A DNA stretch of 64,000 bases from Hyphomicrobiales bacterium (GTDB lineage Bacteria > Pseudomonadota > Alphaproteobacteria > Rhizobiales > Rhizobiaceae), in contig UEHQ01000017.1 of NCBI GenBank assembly GCA_900489925.1, forward strand, positions 124,001-188,000. Reading direction: 5' to 3'. A program made the position numbers and the translations under genes. Below the pieces are notes generated by a model, which made no database searches, was not told the origin of the DNA, and worked only from the letters and a program-made list of their open reading frames with translations. This document shows, one piece after another, positions 8,219-16,978 of the stretch. Within the stretch, counting starts at the first letter, position 1, and each line of letters starts with the position of its first letter.

Positions 8219-9181
8219 ATGACTGCCGAGTTCCACCAGCCGGTCGATGCAGCCGAGGTGCCCCGCTTTGCCGGGCATACGACCTTCATGAGGCTCCCCG
8301 CCGTCGCGTCAGCCAAGGGCCTGGACATCGCACTGGTCGGCATTCCGTGGGATGGCGGGACGACCAATCGCGCCGGCGCACGCCATGGGCCGAGAGAAGT
8401 CCGCAGCCAGTCGAGCCTGATGCGACGGGCGCATCATGTGTCGGGTATCGAACCCTTCAGCGCGGCCAATGTCGCAGACGTCGGAGACCTTTCCGTCAAT
8501 CCCATCGATCTCCAGGATGCACTGAAGCGCATCGAAGCCGGCATGGCCGCGATTGTCGGCGAAGGAGCCATCCCGCTGTCGGTCGGGGGCGATCACCTCA
8601 CGACGCTTCCCGTCCTGCGCGCGGTCGCCAGGAAAGGCCCGGTCGGCCTCATCCATTTCGACGCGCATTCAGATACGAACGACACCTATTTCGGTGACAA
8701 TCCCTATACGCATGGCACCCCGTTCCGCAGGGCGATCGAAGAGGGACTACTGGACCCCAAGCGCATCGTGCAGATCGGCATCCGCGGCTCGGTCTACGAG
8801 CCGGGCGAGCACGATTGGGCAAGAGCCCAGGGCGTACGCGTCATCTACATGGAAGAATTCGTCGAGCGCGGCGCGGTGGCTGTCATGGAGGAGGCGCGCA
8901 GCATCGTTGGAAGTGCTCCGGCCTATGTCTCGTTCGATATCGACAGCATCGATCCGTCGATGGCCCCAGGGACCGGTACCCCTGAAATTGGAGGGTTCAG
9001 CACGCGCGAAGCGCAGCAGATGGTGCGGCTCCTCGATGGCGTGAGGATCGTCGGCGCCGACGTCGTGGAAGTGTCCCCACCATTCGACGTCGGCGGCATC
9101 ACCGCGATTGCCGGCGCGACGATCATGTTCGAGTTGCTTTGCGTGATCGCTGGTCAGGTAGAGGCTGCGCGAGAGCGCTAG
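8219..9181 (+). CDS. Agmatinase / guanidino-acid ureohydrolase
   Basis: 320 residues of the arginase superfamily. The binuclear Mn site is complete: GGDHLTTLP, HFDAHSDTND, and SFDIDSIDPSMAPGTGTPE. These enzymes hydrolyse agmatine or related guanidino compounds to urea plus the amine; the arginase group is less likely by the overall pattern. I start at 8219, where AAGGA precedes the ATG by about six bases; in-frame starts at 8192 and 8198 lie further upstream. The upstream LysR gene is probably its regulator. Guanidinobutyrase or guanidinopropionase are equally possible substrate assignments, so no gene symbol is given. Confidence 0.85.
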   Translation: MTAEFHQPVDAAEVPRFAGHTTFMRLPAVASAKGLDIALVGIPWDGGTTNRAGARHGPREVRSQSSLMRRAHHVSGIEPFSAANVADVGDLSVNPIDLQDALKRIEAGMAAIVGEGAIPLSVGGDHLTTLPVLRAVARKGPVGLIHFDAHSDTNDTYFGDNPYTHGTPFRRAIEEGLLDPKRIVQIGIRGSVYEPGEHDWARAQGVRVIYMEEFVERGAVAVMEEARSIVGSAPAYVSFDIDSIDPSMAPGTGTPEIGGFSTREAQQMVRLLDGVRIVGADVVEVSPPFDVGGITAIAGATIMFELLCVIAGQVEAARER

Positions 9182-9195
9182 GCCACAAAGAGAAT

Positions 9196-9223
9196 GGTCG
9201 CCCGGGAGCGGGCACGGGCGACC
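9196..9223. terminator. Hairpin between convergent genes
   Basis: GGTCGCCCG at 9196-9204 pairs perfectly with CGGGCGACC at 9215-9223 across a 10-base loop. It lies between the convergent ureohydrolase and MDR genes and could stop transcription from either side, although no long T-run follows. Confidence 0.5.
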
Positions 9224-9228
9224 TCGCC

Positions 9229-10224
9229 TCAGACATCGATGACGATCTTGCCGTCCGACTGTCGGCCCTCAATCAGCGCATAGGCCTGCTGCGTTGTTTC
9301 CAACGTGAAGCGGCGACCGTCGAGCCTGGGAACAATCTGTCCGGCTTCGACAAGCTTGGTAGCCTCCCGCATGATATCCCCGTGATGATCCCGACCTTCG
9401 CCTGTCAGCAGCGGAAGCAGCGTGAAGACGCCGGAATAGGTTGCTGCCTTGAATGATAACGGGGCGAGCACGTGGGCGCCCCAACCGAGACAGCTGACGA
9501 CATGTCCGAACCGCCTGACGGCCTTGAATGCCATGTCGAGCCCGACCCCGCCGATGGTGTCATAAACGATATCGAACCCTCGGCCCGCGGTGAGGCGATC
9601 GACGTAGGCCTCCACATCTTCCTTATCGCGATCAATCGCCGTTGCTCCGAGGGAAGCAAGATATTCCGCCCGCCGACCGTGATCGACTGCAAAGACCTTG
9701 GCTCCCCTGGCTCTGGCAATCTGCACGACCACGTGACCAACGCCGCCAGCTGCGCCGATCACCAGAACGGTCTGATCCGCCGAGACCTTTGCCCGATCCA
9801 CCAGCCCTTCCCATGCCGTGACGAAGGCTAGAGGAAGAGCGGCGGCATCCCGCATGCTGATATTGCCGGGCTTGCGAGCAAGGAGCGATGCGTCGACGGC
9901 CGCGTACTCGGCAAGCGACCCCTGATTGCCACCAACGCCGCCCGTCATGCCGTAAACGTCGTCACCCGGCCGAAAATCGGACACGCCGGAGCCCACCGCC
10001 TCGACGGTTCCTGCCATGTCGACACCGAGGATGGCGGGGAGGGGATGATTGGCGTGCGCGGCGCCCCCGATGCGGATCTTCGTGTCGAGCGGGTTGATTG
10101 CGCTTGCCTTTACGCGCACCAAAACCTGTCCCGCCGCCGGCATCGGCCTTTCGATCTCGGCAAGACGAAAGGGGGTGCCAAAGCTCTCGAGTAGCAGAGC
10201 CTTCATGGTCTCATGCGACGCCAT
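9229..10224 (-). CDS. Zinc-independent MDR reductase (quinone oxidoreductase-like)
   Basis: 331 residues of the medium-chain dehydrogenase/reductase superfamily without the zinc ligands of alcohol dehydrogenases. The catalytic half contains INPLDTKIR and GVDMAGTVEAVGSGV; the NADPH-binding motif is VLVIGAAGGVGHVVVQIAR; the signature DIVYDTIGG follows. Enzymes of this type reduce quinones or enones in the cytosol. AAGGAGAA seven bases before the ATG at 10224 fixes the start. A LysR gene is transcribed divergently from 10327 and probably controls it; this arrangement is common for stress-induced quinone reductases. Confidence 0.85.
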   Translation of the reverse strand: MASHETMKALLLESFGTPFRLAEIERPMPAAGQVLVRVKASAINPLDTKIRIGGAAHANHPLPAILGVDMAGTVEAVGSGVSDFRPGDDVYGMTGGVGGNQGSLAEYAAVDASLLARKPGNISMRDAAALPLAFVTAWEGLVDRAKVSADQTVLVIGAAGGVGHVVVQIARARGAKVFAVDHGRRAEYLASLGATAIDRDKEDVEAYVDRLTAGRGFDIVYDTIGGVGLDMAFKAVRRFGHVVSCLGWGAHVLAPLSFKAATYSGVFTLLPLLTGEGRDHHGDIMREATKLVEAGQIVPRLDGRRFTLETTQQAYALIEGRQSDGKIVIDV

Positions 10225-10326
10225 CTGTTGTTCTCCTTGTTCCGATGGCTAGAAGATGGGCATTTCACTTCCGTTTGGAAATGAAATAAATTGACATATG
10301 ACTATGCAAAAATGTTTGGAGCCGTC

Positions 10327-11178
10327 ATGGAGTGGAGTGACCTGCGCGTCTTTCTCGCCATCGCCCGCGAAGGCACCCTGGGCGGGGCAGCGCGAAGAAC
10401 GGGACAGACCCAGCCCACGATGGGCCGGCGCCTGAAAGCATTGGAGGAAGCGATGGGAACGACCTTGTTCCATCGCACCTCCGAGGGTTTCGTCCTGACA
10501 GAGCAGGGCGCCGCGGTTCTTCCTCACGCGGAGCGGATGGAGGAGGAAGCCCTTTCCCTGCAGCGCGAGGTCAGCGGCAAGGCCAGGGACCTCAGCGGGC
10601 TGATCCGGGTCTCGTCGTCGGATTGGTTCGGCGTACACGTCCTGTCTCCGGTCCTGGCGTCATTCTCGCTGGCATTCCCCCGGATCATTGTGGAACTGGT
10701 GACCGACTCGCGGCTCCTCAGTCTCGCGCGTCGTGAAGCCGATGTCGTCTTTCGCATCCGGCCGTTCAGCGAGGCTGACGTCATCTCCAGGCGTCTCCTT
10801 CGCATCGACTATGGCCTTTATGCACGCGCCGGCGACGAGGTCGGCGATCTCGGTGACGGATCCGGACACCGGCTCGTCACCATGGATGAAGCCTTTGGCG
10901 GCATGCCCGACGTCGAGTGGGCACGCGAAGTCCTGCCGAATGCGCAGATCGTTGCGCGCAGCAACAACAGGGACGTTCAGGCGAGCCTTTGCGCCCATGG
11001 TGCCGGCATCGCCATCCTGCCGCGCCCGCTGGGCGACGCGCGTGCGGATCTCAAGCGCCTCCCGTTCGATCGTACACCACCAAGCCGGGACACCTATCTC
11101 GGCTACCACAAGGACCTGCGCCGTTCCCCGCGCCTGCGCGCCCTGCTCGATCATGTGGTCAAGCGGCTGTCACGCTGA
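10327..11178 (+). CDS. LysR-family transcriptional regulator
   Basis: 283 residues. The N-terminal DNA-binding domain begins MEWSDLRVFLAIAREGTLGG and continues RTGQTQPTMGRRLKALEEAM; the MEWxDLR start is typical of one LysR subfamily. The effector domain follows from about residue 90. GGAG sits six bases before the ATG at 10327; an in-frame TTG at 10291 lies in the promoter region. It is divergent from the quinone-reductase-like gene with ~100 bases between, so autoregulation and control of that gene are likely. Confidence 0.85.
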   Translation: MEWSDLRVFLAIAREGTLGGAARRTGQTQPTMGRRLKALEEAMGTTLFHRTSEGFVLTEQGAAVLPHAERMEEEALSLQREVSGKARDLSGLIRVSSSDWFGVHVLSPVLASFSLAFPRIIVELVTDSRLLSLARREADVVFRIRPFSEADVISRRLLRIDYGLYARAGDEVGDLGDGSGHRLVTMDEAFGGMPDVEWAREVLPNAQIVARSNNRDVQASLCAHGAGIAILPRPLGDARADLKRLPFDRTPPSRDTYLGYHKDLRRSPRLRALLDHVVKRLSR

Positions 11179-11303
11179 AGCGTTCCATTTCACGACACGA
11201 CAGTTCGGGCGGGCAACTTCGTGCTCGCCCGCAACACTTAAGCCGCCTACAACAGCACGACGGTTGCCCGAAGAAAGAGGTAACTGATGACAGGGAGAAG
11301 CTC

Positions 11304-12953
11304 ATGACGTTCGACGATCTCGCCAAGCCACCCTACAACCTCGACAGTCAGCGGATCGGCTGGGTGAAGGACGCTCTTTCACGTCTCTCCAACGACGACC
11401 GGCTATCCCAGCTCTTCAACCTCGTGCTTTTCGGCAACGATCCGGATGAGGTGGAGCGCATCAAGAACTTCCGGCCAGGAAGCATTACCCGTTTCGGCGG
11501 TGCCGACGCCACCACGGAGCGGGCCCTGATCGCGATGCTGAACGAGGCGCTCCCGGTGCCGCTCCTCGTCTCCGCCGATCTCGAGGGAAGCAGGCTCAGC
11601 CTGGCGGGCGCCGCCGAGATGCCCAACCCGCTGGGGCTCGCCGCGCTCGACGACGTCGAAGCAACCGAGGAAGTCAGCAGCATCATGGCGCAGGAAGCGC
11701 GCGCTGCCGGCATCAATTGGTCGTTCACGCCGGTGCTCGACATCAATGCGGCCTTCCGAAGCTCGATCGTGGCGACCCGCGGTTTCGGCTCGGACATCAA
11801 TACCATCGAGCGGCATGCCATCAAGCAGATGGAGGTATTTCAGAGGCATGGCGTCGCCTCCGCCGTCAAGCATTGGCCCGGCGAGGGGTTCGACGACCGT
11901 GACCAGCATCTCCTGACGACGGTTAATCCGCTCGATCTGAAACGTTGGGAGGAAAGCTTCGGCAGGCTCTACCGACGGGCAATCGATTCCGGCGTGTTGT
12001 CGGTCATGTCCGCGCACATCGCGTTCCCCGCGTTCATCCGTTCGCTCGTACCGGACGCAGGGCTGGAGGCCTATCGCCCGGCATCGATCAGCCGGCTGCT
12101 CAACGAGGACCTGTTGCGCAAGCGGCTGGGCTTTAACGGCGTGATCGTCTCCGACGCCACGCCGATGGCCGGCCTCGGGTCATGGTCGAAGCGTTCCGAG
12201 CACCTGCCTGAAATCATTGCATCCGGCTGCGATGTCATTCTCTTCTCAGACGATTGGGAGGCGGATATCGGCTATCTGAAGGCGGCACTTGCCGATGGCC
12301 GCCTGACCGCGGCGCGGATCGAAGAAGCGCTCGTCCGGCAACTTGGCCTGAAGGCTGCGCTTGGCCTGGACCGACCCCAGACCGCACCGACGATCGACAA
12401 GGCTCGCAACAACGCGTTCGGCGAAGCGCTTGCCCGACGCATCCCGACCTTGGTCAAGGACGTCGCCGAAACCCTGCCGCTCAATGTGAGGGATCACCGG
12501 CGAGTTCTGGTCTTCTCCGGCGACATCGTCATTCCGTTCCTCCGCGAACCATTGCAGTTCGCGCTGCCCGATATGTTGCGCCAGGAAGGGTTTGAGGTGA
12601 CGGTGCACACGGCCGACAGCGACCTCGATCCCCGAAATTTCGATCTGGTTCTCTATCTTCTCGGAGACGAGACGCTTCTGACACGCGGACGCGTATTCCT
12701 GGACTGGCTGCAACTTACCGGCAGTTTCGGCAATGCCATGCACCGGAGCTGGCACGAAGTTCCGACGGTGATGATATCGTTCGGATATCCGTATCTGCTT
12801 TACGATGCGCCGCGCGTACCGACCTACATCAACGCCTACTCGACAACCGAGACGATGCAGCGCGCGGTCGTCGATGCGCTCATGGGCCGGGTACCATGGA
12901 ACCGCAACAACCCCGTCGATCCATTCTGCGGACTGGATGACGCACGGTTCTGA
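11304..12953 (+). CDS. Glycoside hydrolase family 3 protein
   Basis: 549 residues. The N-terminal TIM-barrel shows the GH3 features SADLEGSR, a degenerate KHWPGEG motif (compare KHFPGH of beta-N-acetylglucosaminidases) and the nucleophile Asp in VIVSDATPM near residue 285. The C-terminal ~190 residues resemble the second GH3 domain. There is no signal peptide, so action on cytosolic sugars or peptidoglycan fragments is likely. The frame is open far upstream through the LysR gene, but the ATG at 11304, with an AGGGAGAAG ribosome site, is where family similarity starts. Sugar specificity is not determined. Confidence 0.8.
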   Translation: MTFDDLAKPPYNLDSQRIGWVKDALSRLSNDDRLSQLFNLVLFGNDPDEVERIKNFRPGSITRFGGADATTERALIAMLNEALPVPLLVSADLEGSRLSLAGAAEMPNPLGLAALDDVEATEEVSSIMAQEARAAGINWSFTPVLDINAAFRSSIVATRGFGSDINTIERHAIKQMEVFQRHGVASAVKHWPGEGFDDRDQHLLTTVNPLDLKRWEESFGRLYRRAIDSGVLSVMSAHIAFPAFIRSLVPDAGLEAYRPASISRLLNEDLLRKRLGFNGVIVSDATPMAGLGSWSKRSEHLPEIIASGCDVILFSDDWEADIGYLKAALADGRLTAARIEEALVRQLGLKAALGLDRPQTAPTIDKARNNAFGEALARRIPTLVKDVAETLPLNVRDHRRVLVFSGDIVIPFLREPLQFALPDMLRQEGFEVTVHTADSDLDPRNFDLVLYLLGDETLLTRGRVFLDWLQLTGSFGNAMHRSWHEVPTVMISFGYPYLLYDAPRVPTYINAYSTTETMQRAVVDALMGRVPWNRNNPVDPFCGLDDARF

Positions 12954-12957
12954 TCTA

Positions 12958-12987
12958 AACGCCGGCCATGAGCCATAACCCGGCGTT
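12958..12987. terminator. Hairpin after the GH3 gene
   Basis: AACGCCGG at 12958-12965 pairs with CCGGCGTT at 12980-12987, with a 14-base loop. It stands just after the GH3 stop and before a second, stronger hairpin. Confidence 0.35.
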
Positions 12988-12995
12988 GACTTTAC

Positions 12996-13024
12996 CGAGG
13001 CGCTCCGTCGAGCGCCTCGTCTTT
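12996..13024 (+). terminator. Rho-independent terminator between GH3 gene and pcaF
   Basis: CGAGGCGCTC (12996-13005) pairs perfectly with GAGCGCCTCG (13010-13019) around a CGTC tetraloop and is followed by TCTTT. It separates two convergent genes and may work in both directions. Confidence 0.7.
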
Positions 13025-13038
13025 GGTATCAAAGGCGA

Positions 13039-14244
13039 CTAAACGCGCTCGAGCGCAATCGCGATACCTTGACCGACCCCGATGCACATCGTTGCCAGCG
13101 CATATTTACCGCCATGCAGGGAAAGTTCGAGCGCCGCGGTTCCCGAGATACGGGCACCCGACATTCCAAGAGGATGGCCCAGCGCAATGGCGCCACCATT
13201 CGGGTTCACGTGATCGGCGCCTTCCGCCAGTCCGAGATCGCGAAGGACGGCGATGCCTTGTGAGGCGAAAGCCTCGTTGAGTTCGATAACGTCAAAGTCC
13301 GCCGGAGAAAGGCCAACGAGGGCGCAGAGCTTTCTGGTCGCCGGAGCAGGACCAAAGCCCATGATCCGGGGTGCAACGCCGGCCGTTGCGCCACCCATGA
13401 TACGAGCGATCGGGGTCAAGCCATACTTCTTGGCGGCGGCCTCGGATGCGATGATGAGAGCGGCCGCGCCGTCATTGACGCCCGACGCATTGCCCGCGGT
13501 CACCGTGGCGCCTTCGCGCTTGTTCACCGGGTTAAGCTTTGCGAGCGCTTCCATGCTCGTCGCACGCGGATGCTCATCCCTAGACACGATGATGGGATCA
13601 CCCTTGCGCTGCTTGATGGTGACGGGGGTGATTTCCTTCGAAAGGCGTCCGTTCGCCTGTGCAGCGGCCGCCTTCTCCTGGGAGCGGACGGCAAACGCGT
13701 CCTGATCCTCTCGCGAGACGTTGAAGTCGATCGCCACGTTGTCGCCGGTCTCGGGCATTGAATCGACGCCGTACTGCTGCTTCATCAACGGATTGATGAA
13801 ACGCCAGCCGATGGTCGTGTCATAGATTTCCGCATTGCGGGAAAAGGCCCAATCCGCCTTGGGAACGATGAAGGGCGCACGGCTCATGCTTTCGACCCCG
13901 CCGGCGATCATCAACTCGGCTTCGCCTGCCTTGATGGCGCGCGCTGCGGTGATCACGGCATCCATGCCAGAACCGCAAAGCCGGTTCATGGTCGTACCCG
14001 GAACGGAGACCGGGAGACCCGCGAGCAGTGATGACATTCGAGCAACGTTGCGGTTGTCTTCGCCGGCCTGGTTAGCACAGCCGTAGATAACATCCGCGAC
14101 GGCTTCCCAGTCGACGCCCGCGTTGCGCTCCATTAGAGCCTTGAGGGGAATCGCACCCAGATCATCGGGGCGCACAGCCGAAAGAGCGCCTGCGTAACGC
14201 CCGATCGGCGTGCGAATGTAGTCGCAAATAAATGCATCAGTCAT
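13039..14244 (-). CDS. pcaF: 3-oxoadipyl-CoA thiolase
   Basis: 401 residues, the usual length. Thiolase landmarks: nucleophile Cys in MNRLCGSGMDAV, NEAFASQG, GGAIALGHPLGMSGAR and the C-terminal TMCIGVGQGIA. The N-terminus (DAFICDYIRTPIGRYAGALS) is the PcaF/PaaJ form rather than that of the biosynthetic acetyl-CoA acetyltransferase. It cleaves 3-oxoadipyl-CoA to succinyl-CoA and acetyl-CoA, the last step of the beta-ketoadipate pathway. The start at 14244 has AAGGAAA upstream; a longer open frame runs into pcaJ but is not coding. It is the last gene of pcaI-pcaJ-pcaF, 11 bases after pcaJ. Confidence 0.93.
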   Translation of the reverse strand: MTDAFICDYIRTPIGRYAGALSAVRPDDLGAIPLKALMERNAGVDWEAVADVIYGCANQAGEDNRNVARMSSLLAGLPVSVPGTTMNRLCGSGMDAVITAARAIKAGEAELMIAGGVESMSRAPFIVPKADWAFSRNAEIYDTTIGWRFINPLMKQQYGVDSMPETGDNVAIDFNVSREDQDAFAVRSQEKAAAAQANGRLSKEITPVTIKQRKGDPIIVSRDEHPRATSMEALAKLNPVNKREGATVTAGNASGVNDGAAALIIASEAAAKKYGLTPIARIMGGATAGVAPRIMGFGPAPATRKLCALVGLSPADFDVIELNEAFASQGIAVLRDLGLAEGADHVNPNGGAIALGHPLGMSGARISGTAALELSLHGGKYALATMCIGVGQGIAIALERV

Positions 14245-14255
14245 CGGTCGTTTCC

Positions 14256-14945
14256 TTAAAGTTCCGGGACGACGAGGTCGCCGATTGGACCATCGACGAT
14301 CAACGGAGCGCCGGTCATCGCCTGGAGTTCCTCGACCGTCATTGCCGAGAGCTTTTCCCGCACCACGAAGCGCCCGTTGACGACATCGATTACGGCGTGG
14401 CTGGTATAGATGCGGGTGATGCAGCCGACCCCTGTGAGCGGGAACGTGCACCGGTCGACGAGCTTCGGCTCGCCGTTCTTGGTGACATGCTCGGTAATGA
14501 CGAAGACCTGCTTGGCCCCATGGACGAGATCCATCGCGCCACCGACTGCCGGAACACCCTTGCTGCCGACCCGCCAGTTCGCAAGGTCACCGTTCTGCGC
14601 GACCTGATAGGCACCGAGGATCGCCACATCCAGATGCCCGCCGCGGACCATGGCAAAGCTGTCGGCATGATGGAAGAAGGCTGAACCTGGCTTAAGGGTA
14701 ACCGCCTTCTTGCCTGCGTTGATCAGGTCCCAGTCTTCTTCGCCTGCAGGCGGAGCCTCGCCGAAATCGAGGATGCCGTTCTCCGTATGAAAGATCGCGT
14801 GTCGGCCTGGAGGCTGATATTTCGCGACCATCTCGGGAAAGCCGATACCGAGATTGACGTAGGCGCCATCCTCAATGTCCTGTGCCGCACGCCAGGCGAT
14901 CTGCGAATTCGTCAGCTTGATGTCTTCACGAGTATCGACGGTCAT
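14256..14945 (-). CDS. pcaJ: 3-oxoadipate CoA-transferase subunit B
   Basis: 229 residues. The family-B motifs are present: VNLGIGFPEMV near the N-terminus, the catalytic Glu region HTENGILDFG, and GGHLDVAILGAYQV. With PcaI it moves CoA from succinyl-CoA to 3-oxoadipate. Its ATG overlaps the pcaI stop (ATGA at 14942-14945), so the subunits are translationally coupled. Upstream in-frame residues lie within pcaI and are not part of the protein. Confidence 0.92.
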   Translation of the reverse strand: MTVDTREDIKLTNSQIAWRAAQDIEDGAYVNLGIGFPEMVAKYQPPGRHAIFHTENGILDFGEAPPAGEEDWDLINAGKKAVTLKPGSAFFHHADSFAMVRGGHLDVAILGAYQVAQNGDLANWRVGSKGVPAVGGAMDLVHGAKQVFVITEHVTKNGEPKLVDRCTFPLTGVGCITRIYTSHAVIDVVNGRFVVREKLSAMTVEELQAMTGAPLIVDGPIGDLVVPEL

Positions 14946-15649
14946 ACGTAGGCCACTCCTGCGCGAATAAGATCTTCTTCCTGTTTCGGGTCGCTGACTT
15001 CGACAACCTTGTCGACAAAGATGCCGGGCGTCACAACGTGCTCCGGATCGATGCCACCCAGAGGCACGATCTTCGAGGCCTGCACGATCGTCTTTGCGGC
15101 CGCCATGCACATCAGCGGATTAAAGTTGCGGGCAGCCTTGTTGTAGGTGAGGTTGCCGTGAATGTCGGCGACGTGGGCTTTGACGATCGCAAAATCGGCT
15201 TTCAACCAACGTTCCTGAACATATTGGCGGCCGTCGAACTCGGCGACCGGCTTGCCGACCGCAAGTTCGGTGCCAAAGCTGGTCGGCGTGTAGAACGCCG
15301 GGATGCCGGCCCCACCTGCACGGATGCGTTCGGCCAGCGTTCCTTGCGGAACGAGTTCAAGCTCGATTTCACCGGCGAGGTACTTTTCGGTAAAGGCGCG
15401 GGGATCTGAAGAGCGCGGAAACGAGCAGATCATCTTCTTGACCATGCCCGCATCGATCATGGCGGCGATGCCGATCCGTCCGTTACCGGCGTTGTTGTTG
15501 ATGACCGTGAGGTTTTTCGGCCCCTTGTCGATCAGTGCGTGGATGAGCTCGATCGGCGCGCCCGAACCACCGAAGCCACCGATCATCACAGTCGCACCAT
15601 CGCCAATTGCAGAGACGGCTTCCGCCGCGCTCCCAATAGTCTTGTCCAT
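14942..15649 (-). CDS. pcaI: 3-oxoadipate CoA-transferase subunit A
   Basis: 235 residues. Subunit-A signature: MIGGFGGSGAPIELIHAL, then NNAGNGRIGIAAM and GVDP-like later part (GGIDPEHVVTPGIFVDKVV). It works with PcaJ as a heteromer in the cytosol. The start at 15649 follows a strong AAGGAGA site. It is the first gene of the pcaIJF operon and is divergent from pcaR, which in related bacteria activates it in response to 3-oxoadipate or 3-oxoadipyl compounds. Confidence 0.92.
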   Translation of the reverse strand: MDKTIGSAAEAVSAIGDGATVMIGGFGGSGAPIELIHALIDKGPKNLTVINNNAGNGRIGIAAMIDAGMVKKMICSFPRSSDPRAFTEKYLAGEIELELVPQGTLAERIRAGGAGIPAFYTPTSFGTELAVGKPVAEFDGRQYVQERWLKADFAIVKAHVADIHGNLTYNKAARNFNPLMCMAAAKTIVQASKIVPLGGIDPEHVVTPGIFVDKVVEVSDPKQEEDLIRAGVAYV

Positions 15650-15740
15650 AGATGTCTCCTTGCCGATGCACGCACCTTATGCCGGCCGCGCCTCCTGGCC
15701 TTTAAATAAATCCAAGGGGTGAGTTGCAGCAATACCGAAT

Positions 15741-15773
15741 GTGCGATAATTGATATTTGTTCATATAGCGCAC
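15741..15773. promoter_or_regulatory. Candidate PcaR operator
   Basis: GTGCGATA at 15741-15748 and TAGCGCAC at 15766-15773 form an imperfect inverted repeat (7 of 8 positions) around an AT-rich centre. It lies just upstream of pcaR and in the shared pcaI/pcaR promoter region, where an IclR-type dimer pair would bind. Confidence 0.4.
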
Positions 15774-15786
15774 AAAGGCCGCCCCA

Positions 15787-16569
15787 GTGACGAAGAATGA
15801 AATGCGCGCCACGTTGAAGGAAACCGATTTTGTCAGCGGCTTCGCAAAGGGCCTGCGCGTGATCGAGTCCTTCGGAGAACAAGACCGGCGCCTCTCCATC
15901 AGCGACGTTGCCAGGAAGACGGAACTTGACCGGGCAACGGTCAGGCGCTCGCTGCTGACATTGGTCGAGCTCGGCTATGCCGACTACGACGGGAAATTCT
16001 TCACCCTGACGTCGCGCATCCTGAGGCTGGGGCATTCCTACCTGTCGGCGACGCCGCTGCCCTTGCTGCTGCAGCCCCATTTGGATCTGCTTTCCGACAA
16101 GACCGGCCAGAGTTCATCCGCCTCCGTTCTCGACGATACCGAGATCGTCTACATCGCGCGCGCATCGCAACGGCGGGTCATGTCGATCAACCTCAACCCC
16201 GGCAGCCGATTGCCGGCCTACTGCTCCTCCATGGGGCGCGTTCTTCTTTCGGCGCTTCCTGAAGATGACATCCGCAGCGCCCTGTCGAGAACGGAACTGA
16301 AGGCCAACACCGATCGCACGATCGTCGACATCGACCAGTTGATGGCAGAGATCCGGCGCGTGCGGGAGCAGGGCTATGCGGTCATCAATCAGGAACTCGA
16401 GCTGGGCTTGTGCTCGATCGCTGTTCCTCTTCGCAACAGAAGAGGTGCCACCATCGCAGCCTTGAATGTTGGCGCGCCCGCAGCACACGTCTCGCCCGAG
16501 CAGATGGTCAGCCTGTTCCTCCCGCTGCTGCAGGAAGCTGCCGAGAACATCCGGCTGTCCTTGGGTTGA
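15787..16569 (+). CDS. pcaR: IclR-family regulator of the pca genes
   Basis: 260 residues. The N-terminal winged helix reads GFAKGLRVIESFGEQ and LSISDVARKTELDRATVRRSLLTL (the second helix recognises DNA), the pattern of the PcaR/PcaU branch of IclR. The C-terminal effector domain holds SSSASVLDDTEIVYIARA and YCSSMGRVLLSAL. It stands back to back with pcaI, the classical location. The GTG at 15787 is used here; an ATG at 15802 would shorten the protein by five residues and cannot be excluded. Confidence 0.88.
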   Translation: MTKNEMRATLKETDFVSGFAKGLRVIESFGEQDRRLSISDVARKTELDRATVRRSLLTLVELGYADYDGKFFTLTSRILRLGHSYLSATPLPLLLQPHLDLLSDKTGQSSSASVLDDTEIVYIARASQRRVMSINLNPGSRLPAYCSSMGRVLLSALPEDDIRSALSRTELKANTDRTIVDIDQLMAEIRRVREQGYAVINQELELGLCSIAVPLRNRRGATIAALNVGAPAAHVSPEQMVSLFLPLLQEAAENIRLSLG

Positions 16570-16978
16570 GCGCGCCCCCGCTCTCGGATGAGATTCGCGC
16601 TGTCAGAGCATCCCGAATAGAGCGCTCCTGCGCTGTGGATATCGCGCGGGGTTCGCCGCGTTTAAGCCTCACAAGAACCTGAGCCGCCTCAACAAATTCG
16701 CGCGTCACTGGCATAGCGCCAACCTTGCGAGAGATGGCTTCGGGGCGAATTTCATTCTTCAGTATAAATCATTTAAAACAGCACCTTAGGACGGCAACCT
16801 CCACTGCCTGCAGGTTGCGTTAGCCAGATTTAGTTCCAGGATCTGGCGCCGGATGGCCGAACCATTCCACGCAAAATCACACAACTTAGAAGACGGCTTG
16901 ACGCGTCGAAATCTTTGAGAAATGCTAAGATGTCAGACCAATTTATAAGGTCGGCTGCCTATAAGAATTTGGGGAACC
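16570..16978. other. 409-base intergenic region
   Basis: No credible gene. The first part, just after pcaR, has a weak hairpin (CGCGG paired with CCGCG around 16649). The last ~80 bases are AT-rich and hold the promoter and operator region of the GntR gene. Confidence 0.5.
16931..16940. promoter_or_regulatory. Candidate FadR/GntR-type operator
   Basis: TGTCAGACCA contains the small palindrome GTC-A-GAC at 16932-16938. This resembles the TNGTNNNACNA sites bound by FCD-class GntR proteins. It lies about 40 bases before the GntR start, where autoregulation would be expected. Confidence 0.35.

Noticed and set aside
10917..11303. N-terminal extension of the GH3 protein
   Set aside because: It overlaps the LysR coding sequence in another frame and has no relation to GH3 proteins.
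13039..14451. Longer pcaF protein starting near 14451
   Set aside because: The extra part lies inside pcaJ in another frame. The conserved PcaF N-terminus begins at 14244 with its own ribosome site.
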